Shown here: positions 54,084-62,301 of the stretch, piece by piece
How positions within the stretch are numbered: the stretch's first letter is position 1
Layout of the letters: every line of letters starts with the position of its first letter
Virus record (IMG/VR): IMGVR_UViG_3300020419_001305
Coordinates: 1-64,000 of that record
Direction: 5' to 3' (one strand)
From: a virus
DNA length: 64,000 nucleotides
Program-made: the position numbers and the translations under genes
Notes under the pieces: generated by a model
Told to the model about the DNA's origin: nothing
The model's database searches: none
The model's input: the letters and a program-made list of their open reading frames with translations, nothing else

Positions 54084-57041
54084 ATGTCTGAACTATGGAC
54101 TGTAAACACAGGGCACAACCTCGGAACATACAATGAAAGCGTAACGCAAACTATCGCATTACCTGTGAATGCTGTGGACAGCATTACACTTATAACAGGA
54201 TCTCTTCCAGGAGGTTTACGTTTAGCAAATAATAATAGTTTGATAGGTACTCCCTATGAAGTCAAATCTTTAAAAGAATTTCAATTTGTCTTAAGAGCTA
54301 GAAAAGGCAATACAATAGATGATAGAACATTTAAAATTACAATAGATGGAGCCGATGCTCCGTCCTGGGTAACAACACAAGGTTCATTGCCGTTAGGTCC
54401 TAATCAAAAATTTTATATATTGGACAGTAGTCCTGTAGACTTTCAATTACAAGTAATTGATCCTGATATTCCAGCAGGAGATAACTTAGAATATTTTATA
54501 GCAGACGGTGAGGGAGAATTACCACCTGGAATAGAACTAGGTAGAACTACTGGAAAACTTACAGGAATAGTTGAACCGTTGTTAGCTTTAGAAAAGAGAG
54601 CGGCATCGGGGTTTTACGATTCTAATACGTTCGGCGAATTTCCTTTTGATTTTGGTGTTCAGAGTTTTAATGGTTATAGTAGTTTTTATTATGATACAAA
54701 CTTTTATGATTTTGCTATTCCAACACAAAGTCCAAGAAAATTAAATAGATTTTACGATTTTACTGTATCAGTAAGTGACGGCATAGTCATAGCAAAAAGA
54801 AGCTTTCAAATCTATTTGGTAGGTGACGATTTCCTCAGAACTGATAACACATTAATGCAGTTAGGAACAGGATTATTCTCAGCAGATAACACTTTTCTTA
54901 GAGCACCTGTTTGGTTAACTCCAAGTGATTTAGGTTACAGACGTGCTAACAATTATGTAACATTATTTTTAGATGTTTACGATCCAACAAGTAATCAAGG
55001 TATTATTAGTTTTACAGTTAAAAAAGCAAATCCAGATGGAACAGCAAGTGCGTTACCTCCAGGTTTAAGTATAGATTCAACAACAGGTGAAATAGGAGGA
55101 TTAGTTCCTTATCAACCTGCTGTTACAAAAGAATATAAATTTACTATAGAAGCCTTAAGACAGTTAGGTTCCGCGGCAAGTACATCTTTCCAATCATTTT
55201 TTAATAACATCGGAGTTGGACAAACTTGGTCAGGAGAGCAAAATGTTCCTTTCTTTAATTTTGCTGAGCAAAACTTTATTGGACAAAATAATGAAACTGG
55301 TTGGATAGTTTTTAATAGTGTTCCTGTAACTACAGCAGATGCTAGTGATAATTCAAAATATACATTACAAGGAATAATTGATCAATCTGTATGGGTGGTT
55401 AAAAATGGTAGAGTAGTTGGTACAGCAACAGATAAAACTTTGACAAGAGTAGAGCAAGGTGATAGTGATTTAATTAGATCAAGTTTTAAAGGAAGTATTA
55501 CTGATGTTGGTTTTAGAACATTTGATTCTAGTGGGCAAGTAACTGCCAATAAAGTTGTTACAATGTCCTTTTATGATTATGATGAAAGAATTACATCAGA
55601 AACTAATCAAGTTATAGCAAAAGATAAAACGTTTACTGTAAAACTTCTAGGAGAAGTTGAAAGTGTTATAACTTGGAATACATTAAGTGATCTAGGAAAC
55701 CTAAGAGCAAATTTTATTTCAACGTTATCAGTTAATGCTACAAGCACAGTTCCTAATGCTGTATTAGTGTATTCACTAGACAGTGGAAAGTTGCCTCCAG
55801 GAATTACTTTAGCTATAGACGGACAGCTACAAGGTAAGATAAGACAGTTTGGAGAAACAGGTAAGCCTGGACTTACCACATTAGATAAGTCAACAGGTGT
55901 GTTTACTTTAGATGGTGGCACAACAACTTTAGATAGAAAATATACATTCACAGTAAAAGCTCAAGATCAATTTGGATTCAGTGCTACTACTAGAACGTTT
56001 ACTTTGTCTACTACTGATCCAAACGATTTACTTTATAGTAATATTAGTATGGTGCCATTAATGAAAAATAAAGATAGGTTAAGTTTTAGAAACTTTATAT
56101 CAGATCCTAATATCTTTCCGCCTCAAGCAGTATACAGACCAAATGATCCTGCGTTCGGATTACAAGATCAAATTAAGGCATTAGCCTATGCTGGAATTGA
56201 AACAAAAACAGTAGGAGAATTTGTTGGAGCAGTAGCAAAAAACCATTTAAGTAAAAAATACAAATTTGGTTCAGTCAAAAAAGCTATAGCAAAAGCAACA
56301 GGAACCAACACAACTGTATATGAAGTAATTTATGTAGAACTTGTTGATCCATCTGAACCTACTACAGGAGAAACTAACCAACAATTTATTACTACCACTA
56401 GTAAGAAAGTTACAGTTGACAGTATACAATTTGAAGTTAACGATGATAATACTGGTGTAGGTACTGGACAAGGATTCTTTGATATAGGGTTACGTGGAGG
56501 AGATGGAAAGTCTCCAGCGTCAACAGGAACAATTACTATCTTTACCAGAACAGCGCCGTTGTTATTCAATCCAGGTAATCAAATCACTGTAACAGATCAA
56601 AATGGAAGTGTTATAGTAGTGGCAAACATTGACGATAGTATAAACAGTGATCCTTTAAGATTAAGACCGGTAACGAACACAATCAAAATAGACAGTGATG
56701 CTGTTAAGATAAGCGATAGTGCTGATCAAAGAAAGTATATTAGTAATATAACAAATATGAGAAAACGCATAAGAGCATTAGGAAATAACTTGCGTGAATT
56801 TTATCCGTTATGGATGCGTACATCTCAAACTACAGGACAAGGTGAATTGGGTTTTGTGTTAGCAGTACCTTTAGTTTACTGTAAACCAGGACAAGCAGAT
56901 GCTGTCTTATTGAATATTACAAATAGTACTTTTGATTTCAAAACTTTAAATATAGAGATTGATAGATATAATATCGATTCAACTAAAAATAACAGTAATG
57001 AACAATATATCAAATTCGCTGATTTCCAGTTCAACGTATAA
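54084..57041 (+). CDS. large Ig-like (He_PIG-type) virion protein
   Basis: 985 residues. Several cadherin/Ig-like units show the He_PIG signature: SLPGGLRLANNNSLIGTP, ELPPGIELGRTTGKLTGI, ALPPGLSIDSTTGEIGGL and KLPPGITLAIDGQLQGK. The C-terminal 300 residues lack the signature and are more mixed. Likely an adhesive baseplate or fibre component. A GGAG RBS (TATAGGAGTAC) precedes the ATG. Confidence 0.83.
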   Translation: MSELWTVNTGHNLGTYNESVTQTIALPVNAVDSITLITGSLPGGLRLANNNSLIGTPYEVKSLKEFQFVLRARKGNTIDDRTFKITIDGADAPSWVTTQGSLPLGPNQKFYILDSSPVDFQLQVIDPDIPAGDNLEYFIADGEGELPPGIELGRTTGKLTGIVEPLLALEKRAASGFYDSNTFGEFPFDFGVQSFNGYSSFYYDTNFYDFAIPTQSPRKLNRFYDFTVSVSDGIVIAKRSFQIYLVGDDFLRTDNTLMQLGTGLFSADNTFLRAPVWLTPSDLGYRRANNYVTLFLDVYDPTSNQGIISFTVKKANPDGTASALPPGLSIDSTTGEIGGLVPYQPAVTKEYKFTIEALRQLGSAASTSFQSFFNNIGVGQTWSGEQNVPFFNFAEQNFIGQNNETGWIVFNSVPVTTADASDNSKYTLQGIIDQSVWVVKNGRVVGTATDKTLTRVEQGDSDLIRSSFKGSITDVGFRTFDSSGQVTANKVVTMSFYDYDERITSETNQVIAKDKTFTVKLLGEVESVITWNTLSDLGNLRANFISTLSVNATSTVPNAVLVYSLDSGKLPPGITLAIDGQLQGKIRQFGETGKPGLTTLDKSTGVFTLDGGTTTLDRKYTFTVKAQDQFGFSATTRTFTLSTTDPNDLLYSNISMVPLMKNKDRLSFRNFISDPNIFPPQAVYRPNDPAFGLQDQIKALAYAGIETKTVGEFVGAVAKNHLSKKYKFGSVKKAIAKATGTNTTVYEVIYVELVDPSEPTTGETNQQFITTTSKKVTVDSIQFEVNDDNTGVGTGQGFFDIGLRGGDGKSPASTGTITIFTRTAPLLFNPGNQITVTDQNGSVIVVANIDDSINSDPLRLRPVTNTIKIDSDAVKISDSADQRKYISNITNMRKRIRALGNNLREFYPLWMRTSQTTGQGELGFVLAVPLVYCKPGQADAVLLNITNSTFDFKTLNIEIDRYNIDSTKNNSNEQYIKFADFQFNV

Positions 57042-57047
57042 TAAATA
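57041..57047 (+). promoter_or_regulatory. late-promoter-like box ATAAATA
   Basis: ATAAATATTTTG follows the preceding stop at once, 18 nt before the methyltransferase start. Confidence 0.5.
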
Positions 57048-57064
57048 TTTTGTTGGAGTAACAA

Positions 57065-57814
57065 ATGGCTGGTATTAGCAAATCTCAAAAACTAGAATTA
57101 TCAAATATAGCAGTTGAACTAGATTCAGAGGAAGTTGGATTAATAAGGTATGTATTAGAAAGCTACTTTACTATGACATCTGTAGCTAGATTAGTCAATA
57201 CGCTAAAATCTTGCAAATACGCTGTACAGAATAATATTCCAGGAGATTTTGTTGAATGCGGTGTTTGGCGTGGAGGTCATGGAATACTGGCTAAAAAAAT
57301 ATTTGAACGAATGGGATCAAACAAAAAAGTTTGGATGTTTGATACATTTGAAGGAATGGCAGAACCTACAGAGTTTGATGTAAACGCAAGAACAAAAGAG
57401 TTAGCAACAGTAAAATATAATGAAACAAAAACCAATACGCATGTTGATTGGTGTTACGCATCTTTAGAAGATGTGAAAAAATGTTGTGTATCATCAGGTA
57501 TAGACACAACTAACATAAATTTTATTAAGGGTGATGTTTGCGAAACATTAAAAGACCCAGATAATAGACCAACACAGATATCAGTGCTTAGATTAGACAC
57601 TGATTGGTATAAGTCAACTAAGACTGAATTACATTGGTTGTATCCTATTTTAAGTGCTAATGGTGTGTTAATCATTGATGATTACGGGCATTGGCAGGGA
57701 TCGCGTAAAGCAGTAGACGAATATTTTGCCAAAACACAATACAAACCTTTGTTTAACGTGGTAGATTTTACAGGACGTTCAGCAATTAAGATAAATAATA
57801 TGACAGGAGAATAG
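57065..57814 (+). CDS. TylF-like methyltransferase
   Basis: 249 residues. GDFVECGVWRGGHGILAKKI is the SAM-binding loop of macrocin-O-methyltransferase-like proteins, KVWMFDTFEGMAEP the second strand, and LRLDTDWYKSTKTELHWLYP plus IIDDYGHWQGSRKAVDEY carry the metal-binding Asp residues. Such enzymes methylate sugar hydroxyls, so it may modify a glycan on the virion or host. It sits inside the fibre cluster. TTGGAG precedes the ATG. Confidence 0.87.
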   Translation: MAGISKSQKLELSNIAVELDSEEVGLIRYVLESYFTMTSVARLVNTLKSCKYAVQNNIPGDFVECGVWRGGHGILAKKIFERMGSNKKVWMFDTFEGMAEPTEFDVNARTKELATVKYNETKTNTHVDWCYASLEDVKKCCVSSGIDTTNINFIKGDVCETLKDPDNRPTQISVLRLDTDWYKSTKTELHWLYPILSANGVLIIDDYGHWQGSRKAVDEYFAKTQYKPLFNVVDFTGRSAIKINNMTGE

Positions 57815-57815
57815 C

Positions 57816-58388
57816 ATGGCTAGTAATATAAATGATACGGGTGTAAACAAGGATTACCCAGTAGCAGGTCAAGATAACGATTCACAAGGATTCAGAGATA
57901 ACTTCAACGTTATCAAGGATAACTTTGTTGCCGCAAAAAGCGAAATTGAAACCCTACAAACTAATACAGCAAAGCTGAATGCTTCAAATAACTTCTTAGC
58001 AAATAATATTCAAAACGCAAACTTCATTAACAACAGTTATGGTTATTTTGCTGGTGGAACAGTCAACTCTAGTCAAAACGTAAACTATAGTAACGGAAAC
58101 TATCAGGCATTTACTGTTGGTGCTGATATTACACTTACATTCGCAGAATGGCCAGCAACAACTAAAACTGGTGTAGTCAGAGTTTTTGTAAACAATGACG
58201 GTGTACAAAGAACAATTACTTTCGCTTCGAATGCCGGAGCAGGTACAATCAAAAGAAATAATAATTGGTCAGGAGCAGGAAATACATTTGTTATAGACAC
58301 TCCTAACACAAGGACTTATGTATTCGAGTTTATTAGTTTCGATGCTGGTGCGACTGTATTCGCAGATTACATTGGTTACTATGAATAA
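57816..58388 (+). CDS. short fibre-tip-like protein with N-module
   Basis: 190 residues. The N-terminus (QDNDSQGFRDNFNVIKDNF) is a diverged copy of the module seen in the other fibre genes. The C-terminal 110 residues form a beta-rich domain (VGADITLTFAEWPATTKTGVV ... YVFEFISFDAGA) like small fibre-tip domains. It overlaps the next start. Confidence 0.77.
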   Translation: MASNINDTGVNKDYPVAGQDNDSQGFRDNFNVIKDNFVAAKSEIETLQTNTAKLNASNNFLANNIQNANFINNSYGYFAGGTVNSSQNVNYSNGNYQAFTVGADITLTFAEWPATTKTGVVRVFVNNDGVQRTITFASNAGAGTIKRNNNWSGAGNTFVIDTPNTRTYVFEFISFDAGATVFADYIGYYE

Positions 58389-58618
58389 TGATTCATCCAT
58401 TTAGTGAAGATACTGCTGACCTATCTGTAAACGAGTTACATGACAAAGTAGCAGAGTTATCCAAAAAATATTTTCAAACTCAAAATCCTCAGGTAAAAGA
58501 ACAAATATCTACGTTTATTGAGTTTTACAAACAAGAAGCCCGAATAAAAGAAGAAAAACAACGCCAAGAAGAACAAAATGGCAATTTAGATCTTGACAAT
58601 TTGATCAATGTATCGTAA
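58388..58618 (+). CDS. hypothetical protein, conserved in related phages
   Basis: 76 residues, helical. HPFSEDTADLSVNELHDKVAEL then KKYFQTQNPQVKEQI and a C-terminal LDLDNLINVS. I recall the same short protein at the end of tail-gene clusters in T4-like cyanophages. Function unknown. Confidence 0.75.
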   Translation: MIHPFSEDTADLSVNELHDKVAELSKKYFQTQNPQVKEQISTFIEFYKQEARIKEEKQRQEEQNGNLDLDNLINVS

Positions 58619-58621
58619 AAT
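58593..58621 (+). promoter_or_regulatory. sigma70-type promoter
   Basis: TTGACA (58593-58598), 17-bp spacer, TAAAAT (58616-58621), overlapping the end of the preceding gene; serves the DnaE-like fragment. Confidence 0.7.
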
Positions 58622-58628
58622 ATAATTA

Positions 58629-59150
58629 ATGCTTATGAAGACAGATAATTTCGGAATACCCAAGTTCACGGGCGAAGATCTAGTAGATTTGATTTACGAA
58701 GGTAAAATCAATAAATGCCACACGGTGTTATGTGAACCTACTGAGGAAGTTGATAAGTTCAACACCTTGGCAGAAGAGTTTGGTATTCCTACACTAAAAA
58801 AATACAAAGAAGTAGATGTTTCAAAAGAGCAGTTTGATGAGATTTGTCAAAGCGAATGGTTTATGCCTGATTACTACAAACGCATAGACGTCGAAAAGTA
58901 TCTTAAAGACAAATGTACAAATTCAAAAGAAATTGAAAGAGTTGAACAAGAACTAGTAGAGTATGAACAAAGGCAGATGTATAATTTGTTAAGGTACATG
59001 ATCTATCTAGTAGACTTTATGAGAGAAAATCATATTGTTTGGGGTGTAGGCAGAGGATCTAGTGTAGCCAGTTACATACTATATTTAATTGGTATACATA
59101 AAGTAAATTCAATCCAATATGACCTGGATTACACCGAGTTCTTGAGATAA
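58629..59150 (+). CDS. DNA polymerase III alpha (DnaE)-like fragment
   Basis: 173 residues. The C-terminal part NHIVWGVGRGSSVASYILYLIGIHKVNSI then QYDLDYTEFLR matches the palm segment of bacterial DnaE (GPGRGS..GSLVAY.LGIT..DP..FDL.FERFLN). The protein stops exactly where DnaE would continue to its catalytic Asp pair (PDFDVDF). The N-terminal part is not clearly DnaE-like. It cannot be an active polymerase. A regulatory or structural role is possible, and a degenerate remnant cannot be ruled out, but it has its own promoter. Confidence 0.75.
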   Translation: MLMKTDNFGIPKFTGEDLVDLIYEGKINKCHTVLCEPTEEVDKFNTLAEEFGIPTLKKYKEVDVSKEQFDEICQSEWFMPDYYKRIDVEKYLKDKCTNSKEIERVEQELVEYEQRQMYNLLRYMIYLVDFMRENHIVWGVGRGSSVASYILYLIGIHKVNSIQYDLDYTEFLR

Positions 59151-59178
59151 GTACATATATAATAGAAGGAGGTCAGTT

Positions 59179-59571
59179 ATGGCAGTTAGACAAACAGGTA
59201 GAAAACAATACCGTACAATGCAAGGTAAAAACGTTGATATGGATCTTCTACGTCAAAGAAATGAACTTACACCAGCAGTTGGTAACGTAAGAGTTAACGC
59301 AAGAGGCGACGAGCTAGGCCCAGGTGGTAAGATTGTTAGAAAACGTGAAGAAGTCCTTAGAGACTATTACGAAGACAATGTACCTGCTACCGAGTTCGAA
59401 ACACCAGTTCAGTCAGCAAAAGTAGAAGCGGACGAAGCTCCAGCAGTACAAGTAGAAGAACAAAAAAAATCTTCTAGTGTAAAAGCAAAGTCTGGAAAAA
59501 CTAAAGCGGAAACCGCTGAAGAAGATTGGGTTGAAGACAAAGACGGCAATTTTGTTAAAAGAGGTGCGTAA
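59179..59571 (+). CDS. conserved hypothetical phage protein
   Basis: 130 residues. MAVRQTGRKQYRTMQGKNVDM then LLRQRNELTPAVGNVRVNARGDELGPGGKIVRKRE is a strongly patterned basic N-terminus that I recall from T4-like cyanophages. The C-terminus is acidic low-complexity. A strong AAGGAGG precedes the start, suggesting high expression. Function unknown. The stop overlaps the next start. Confidence 0.8.
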   Translation: MAVRQTGRKQYRTMQGKNVDMDLLRQRNELTPAVGNVRVNARGDELGPGGKIVRKREEVLRDYYEDNVPATEFETPVQSAKVEADEAPAVQVEEQKKSSSVKAKSGKTKAETAEEDWVEDKDGNFVKRGA

Positions 59572-59969
59572 TGGCAACTAATCTACATACAATTCAGGGA
59601 GACCTTACCCCTGTAAAAAATAGAGTATTAGTAAGGGACATGTATTTCGGAGAGCAGAAAACAGCAGGTGGTTTGATTATTTCAAACGACGATGGTACTA
59701 CCCGAGGTATATATCCTAGATGGGGTAAAGTTTATGCTAAAGGACCAACCAACATAGATGATTATGATGTTGGTGATTGGATACTAATACAGCATGGAAG
59801 ATGGACTAGAGGAATTAACATTCATAACGGAGCAGAAGAAGTCGAGCTTAGAATGGTTGAAGCAGAAAGTGTTTTAGCAGTAAGTGAAGAAAGACCAAGT
59901 GATGCTATGATTGGTCAAGAATATTCCGATGGCCCAGTTGACATTCGACCTGAAGAATTTATGGGGTGA
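59571..59969 (+). CDS. GroES-like co-chaperonin
   Basis: 132 residues. LTPVKNRVLVRDMYFGEQKTAGGLIIS is the GroES start with a mobile-loop-like region, and WGKVYAKGPTNIDDYDVGDWILIQHGRW matches the second half of the beta barrel. A Trp-rich insert (RGIYPRWGK) is unlike host GroES. T4 encodes gp31, which replaces GroES for capsid folding; a similar role is likely. It overlaps genes on both sides. Confidence 0.85.
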   Translation: MATNLHTIQGDLTPVKNRVLVRDMYFGEQKTAGGLIISNDDGTTRGIYPRWGKVYAKGPTNIDDYDVGDWILIQHGRWTRGINIHNGAEEVELRMVEAESVLAVSEERPSDAMIGQEYSDGPVDIRPEEFMG

Positions 59970-60427
59970 CCAAATTGATAGATTTAGAAACAGTTAAAAG
60001 AAATACAGTAGATAAGAAACCCACTAGCATAGTAGACCTAAACAAATATAAACAGTTTGTAGAAAAAGTTACATCAGATGAATCCAATGATTGGTCATTT
60101 ACCCAAGCCAGACTTCACGAGCTTAATGACGAAGTTAATATATCATTGTTGTTAACCGGAGCAATTGGTATTGCTTCAGAAGGAGGCGAGTATGCTGAGA
60201 TTGTTAAGAAATGTATATTCCAAGGTAAGCCTTTGGATGATGACACGAAATTTCATATTAAGCGAGAACTTGGTGATATTATTTGGTATTGGATTAATTC
60301 ATGCCGGGCGTTGGATCTAGACCCAAATGAAGTAATATCAGAGAATGTGAATAAATTAAGTTCTAGGTATCCAGATGGAGAGTTTGATGTCCATTATTCA
60401 GAGAATAGAAAAGAAGGCGATTTGTAA
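59966..60427 (+). CDS. MazG-like NTP pyrophosphohydrolase
   Basis: 153 residues. All-alpha NTPase core with IASEGGEYAEIVKKCIFQGK (ExxE metal site) and HIKRELGDIIWYWINSC (ExxD site). Marine phage MazG proteins hydrolyse dNTPs or ppGpp-like nucleotides; the substrate here is not known. The first 55 residues are an extra segment. It overlaps the groES-like stop by 4 nt. Confidence 0.87.
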   Translation: MTKLIDLETVKRNTVDKKPTSIVDLNKYKQFVEKVTSDESNDWSFTQARLHELNDEVNISLLLTGAIGIASEGGEYAEIVKKCIFQGKPLDDDTKFHIKRELGDIIWYWINSCRALDLDPNEVISENVNKLSSRYPDGEFDVHYSENRKEGDL

Positions 60428-60439
60428 TACCAAAAAGTC

Positions 60440-60468
60440 TTGACATTCCGTGTTGTTTATGTTATTAT
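60440..60468 (+). promoter_or_regulatory. sigma70-type promoter
   Basis: TTGACA (60440-60445), 17-bp spacer, TATTAT (60463-60468), 20 nt before the small membrane-protein gene. Confidence 0.75.
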
Positions 60469-60488
60469 ATACAAAATAGGAGTGTAAA

Positions 60489-60653
60489 ATGAAGTTTCCA
60501 AAACCACAATCAAGCGGTATCGGTACAACAGGAGTTGTAGGCGTTGCCCTTATGACATTACATTTACTAGATATTATACAAGGCTGGGGATGGCCAATAC
60601 TGTATGTATTACTTATTTTAATAGCAATGGGTCAAGAAAATAGGAAAGGCTAA
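60489..60653 (+). CDS. small membrane protein
   Basis: 54 residues with AGGAG upstream and its own promoter. Two short hydrophobic segments (GIGTTGVVGVALMTLHLLDII and WPILYVLLILIAM) and a polar tail (GQENRKG). Its size and topology are compatible with a holin, but nothing proves it. The stop overlaps the next ATG. Confidence 0.62.
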   Translation: MKFPKPQSSGIGTTGVVGVALMTLHLLDIIQGWGWPILYVLLILIAMGQENRKG

Positions 60654-60778
60654 TGGCAAAAAGAAACAAACTTGAAAGAAAGCTAGACGAATACAATCAT
60701 ACAATGGAACTTATTAGAACCATTGTACCAATTGCTGTCTTAGTTTTACAAGTTATTATTTTAGTGAAGTTAATGTAA
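60653..60778 (+). CDS. 41-residue membrane peptide
   Basis: Starts in the preceding stop codon (TAATGG). A charged N-terminus (KRNKLERKLDEYNH) precedes one transmembrane helix (IVPIAVLVLQVIILVKL). The stop is followed at once by the nitroreductase ATG. Coupling on both sides supports translation. Confidence 0.55.
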   Translation: MAKRNKLERKLDEYNHTMELIRTIVPIAVLVLQVIILVKLM

Positions 60779-61453
60779 ATGGGTAAAAGTGTTTATGATA
60801 TAATAAAAAGACGTAAACATGTGGTTCATTACGACATGAATCAAATTCCATCAAAAGTAGAGATAGAGAAATGTTTAAGAGCGGCATGGTCAATGACTCC
60901 TTCAAAACAAAACTGCCATCCTTATAGTATTAATATATTAGGTCCAGAACACAAAGAACAAAAAATTAAACTATGGAATTTAGTAAAAGGTAATCATTAT
61001 ACAATGGAAGAAAAAGGTGTACAAGTAGGAATGATAGACTCAGTAAGCGGTAGACCTAATCCTTACTATTATCATATAAAGATAAATCCTTACACACTTA
61101 TCATTACACCAAGACTAATTTTAAAACAAAATGAACATTATACAAGGCAGATTAAAGGGGGACATTACATGGAGCAAATGGACCCTGTTAGAATGGAGAG
61201 CAGAAAAGATATAGATTCAATTTCAGTTGAAGTAGGATTTTTCTGTGCGAATCTATGTGCTTTATTGATGGAAAGAGGATTAGATATAAGTTATACAAAT
61301 TGCTTTCCAAGACGTTTAGAATATTGGAAAGAGTTTCCTTTTTTAAAGTATGCTCCTGTTCTACTAGTTAGTATAGGAAAGGCTGAACATTATAGAGGAC
61401 TTGTTGAAGGAGATACGAAAGCACCCTTTAAAGATATAATAGAATGGAGATAG
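60779..61453 (+). CDS. nitroreductase-like flavoprotein
   Basis: 224 residues. IKRRKHVVHYDMNQIPSKVEIEKCLRAA then SMTPSKQNCHPYSINIL match the FMN-binding N-terminal part of nitroreductases, and DSISVEVGFFCANLCALLMERGL the dimer helix. The substrate is unknown. I recall similar genes near DexA-like and clamp loader genes in cyanophages. Confidence 0.78.
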   Translation: MGKSVYDIIKRRKHVVHYDMNQIPSKVEIEKCLRAAWSMTPSKQNCHPYSINILGPEHKEQKIKLWNLVKGNHYTMEEKGVQVGMIDSVSGRPNPYYYHIKINPYTLIITPRLILKQNEHYTRQIKGGHYMEQMDPVRMESRKDIDSISVEVGFFCANLCALLMERGLDISYTNCFPRRLEYWKEFPFLKYAPVLLVSIGKAEHYRGLVEGDTKAPFKDIIEWR

Positions 61454-61454
61454 T

Positions 61455-62000
61455 ATGGCAACACATGGAATGATAGATTTAGAAACACTAGGAGTTAATC
61501 CTGATAGTGTTATTATCACACTAGGTGCGATAAAGTTCAACCCTTTCAATAATACAGAGCCACATAACCCTTTGTACTTAAGATGCGACATAGAAGAACA
61601 AAGTGAAAATCTAAATAGAAAAATAGATGAAAATACTATGAAATGGTGGGGTAAACAATCGCAAGAAATACAAGACGAAGCGTTTGGTGATCATGATCGA
61701 GTTGACAGTGAAGAACTTACTAAACAACTAAACAAATGGTGTGTTGGACTAGATTATATTTGGTGCCAAGGTCCTGCGTTTGATTTTGTTATGTTACAAG
61801 ATTTATACAAGGATTTAGGAAAACCTGTGCCCTGGAACTTCTGGCAAATAAGAGATAGTAGAACATTATTTAAGATGCTTCCACAAGATCCTAGAAAAAA
61901 GATTCAACAGTCGGCACATAACGCATTAGCAGATTGTTACTATCAAGCAAAATGTGTTCAAGAAACATACGAACATTTTGGAGTTAAAAGTGAAAGCTAG
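61455..62000 (+). CDS. 3'-5' exonuclease, DexA-like
   Basis: 181 residues. DEDDh exonuclease: MIDLETLGVNPDSVIITLGA holds Asp8 and Glu10, CQGPAFDFVMLQDLY the second Asp, and SAHNALADCYYQA the His and final Asp. Closest in layout to T4 exonuclease A (DexA) rather than DnaQ. Likely DNA turnover or proof-reading-like trimming. Confidence 0.85.
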   Translation: MATHGMIDLETLGVNPDSVIITLGAIKFNPFNNTEPHNPLYLRCDIEEQSENLNRKIDENTMKWWGKQSQEIQDEAFGDHDRVDSEELTKQLNKWCVGLDYIWCQGPAFDFVMLQDLYKDLGKPVPWNFWQIRDSRTLFKMLPQDPRKKIQQSAHNALADCYYQAKCVQETYEHFGVKSES

Positions 62001-62301
62001 AAAATTAATTGATGGAAGTATAGTAGAAGAACTAGATAAACCTACAAAATTGGTTATAGAAACAAAATGTCCAGGTAAATGGAAAATAGTCGACATGGAA
62101 ACAGGTCAAGCATATATTGGAACGGACAAAGATAAAAAGTTTCAGTATTGGCAATCTATAGACAATGATAGATTGACAAATATAGAAAAAGAAATTAAAC
62201 TACTTAATGAGAAGTTAGGTAAACATATTGAATTTATTGATCAAACTTATGAAGGACTTAAAAATCCAATTAACGCGGCAAGGAGGTGGTTAGGACGATG
62301 A
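61990..62301 (+). CDS. hypothetical protein, GTG start
   Basis: 103 residues from GTG 61990, placed 6 nt after GGAG; the frame is open from 61954 inside the exonuclease gene without an RBS. First half beta-rich (KLVIETKCPGKWKIVDMETG), second half a coiled coil (RLTNIEKEIKLLNEKLGKHIE). Conserved small proteins at this position precede gp44 in related phages as I recall. Function unknown. Confidence 0.7.
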   Translation: MKARKLIDGSIVEELDKPTKLVIETKCPGKWKIVDMETGQAYIGTDKDKKFQYWQSIDNDRLTNIEKEIKLLNEKLGKHIEFIDQTYEGLKNPINAARRWLGR

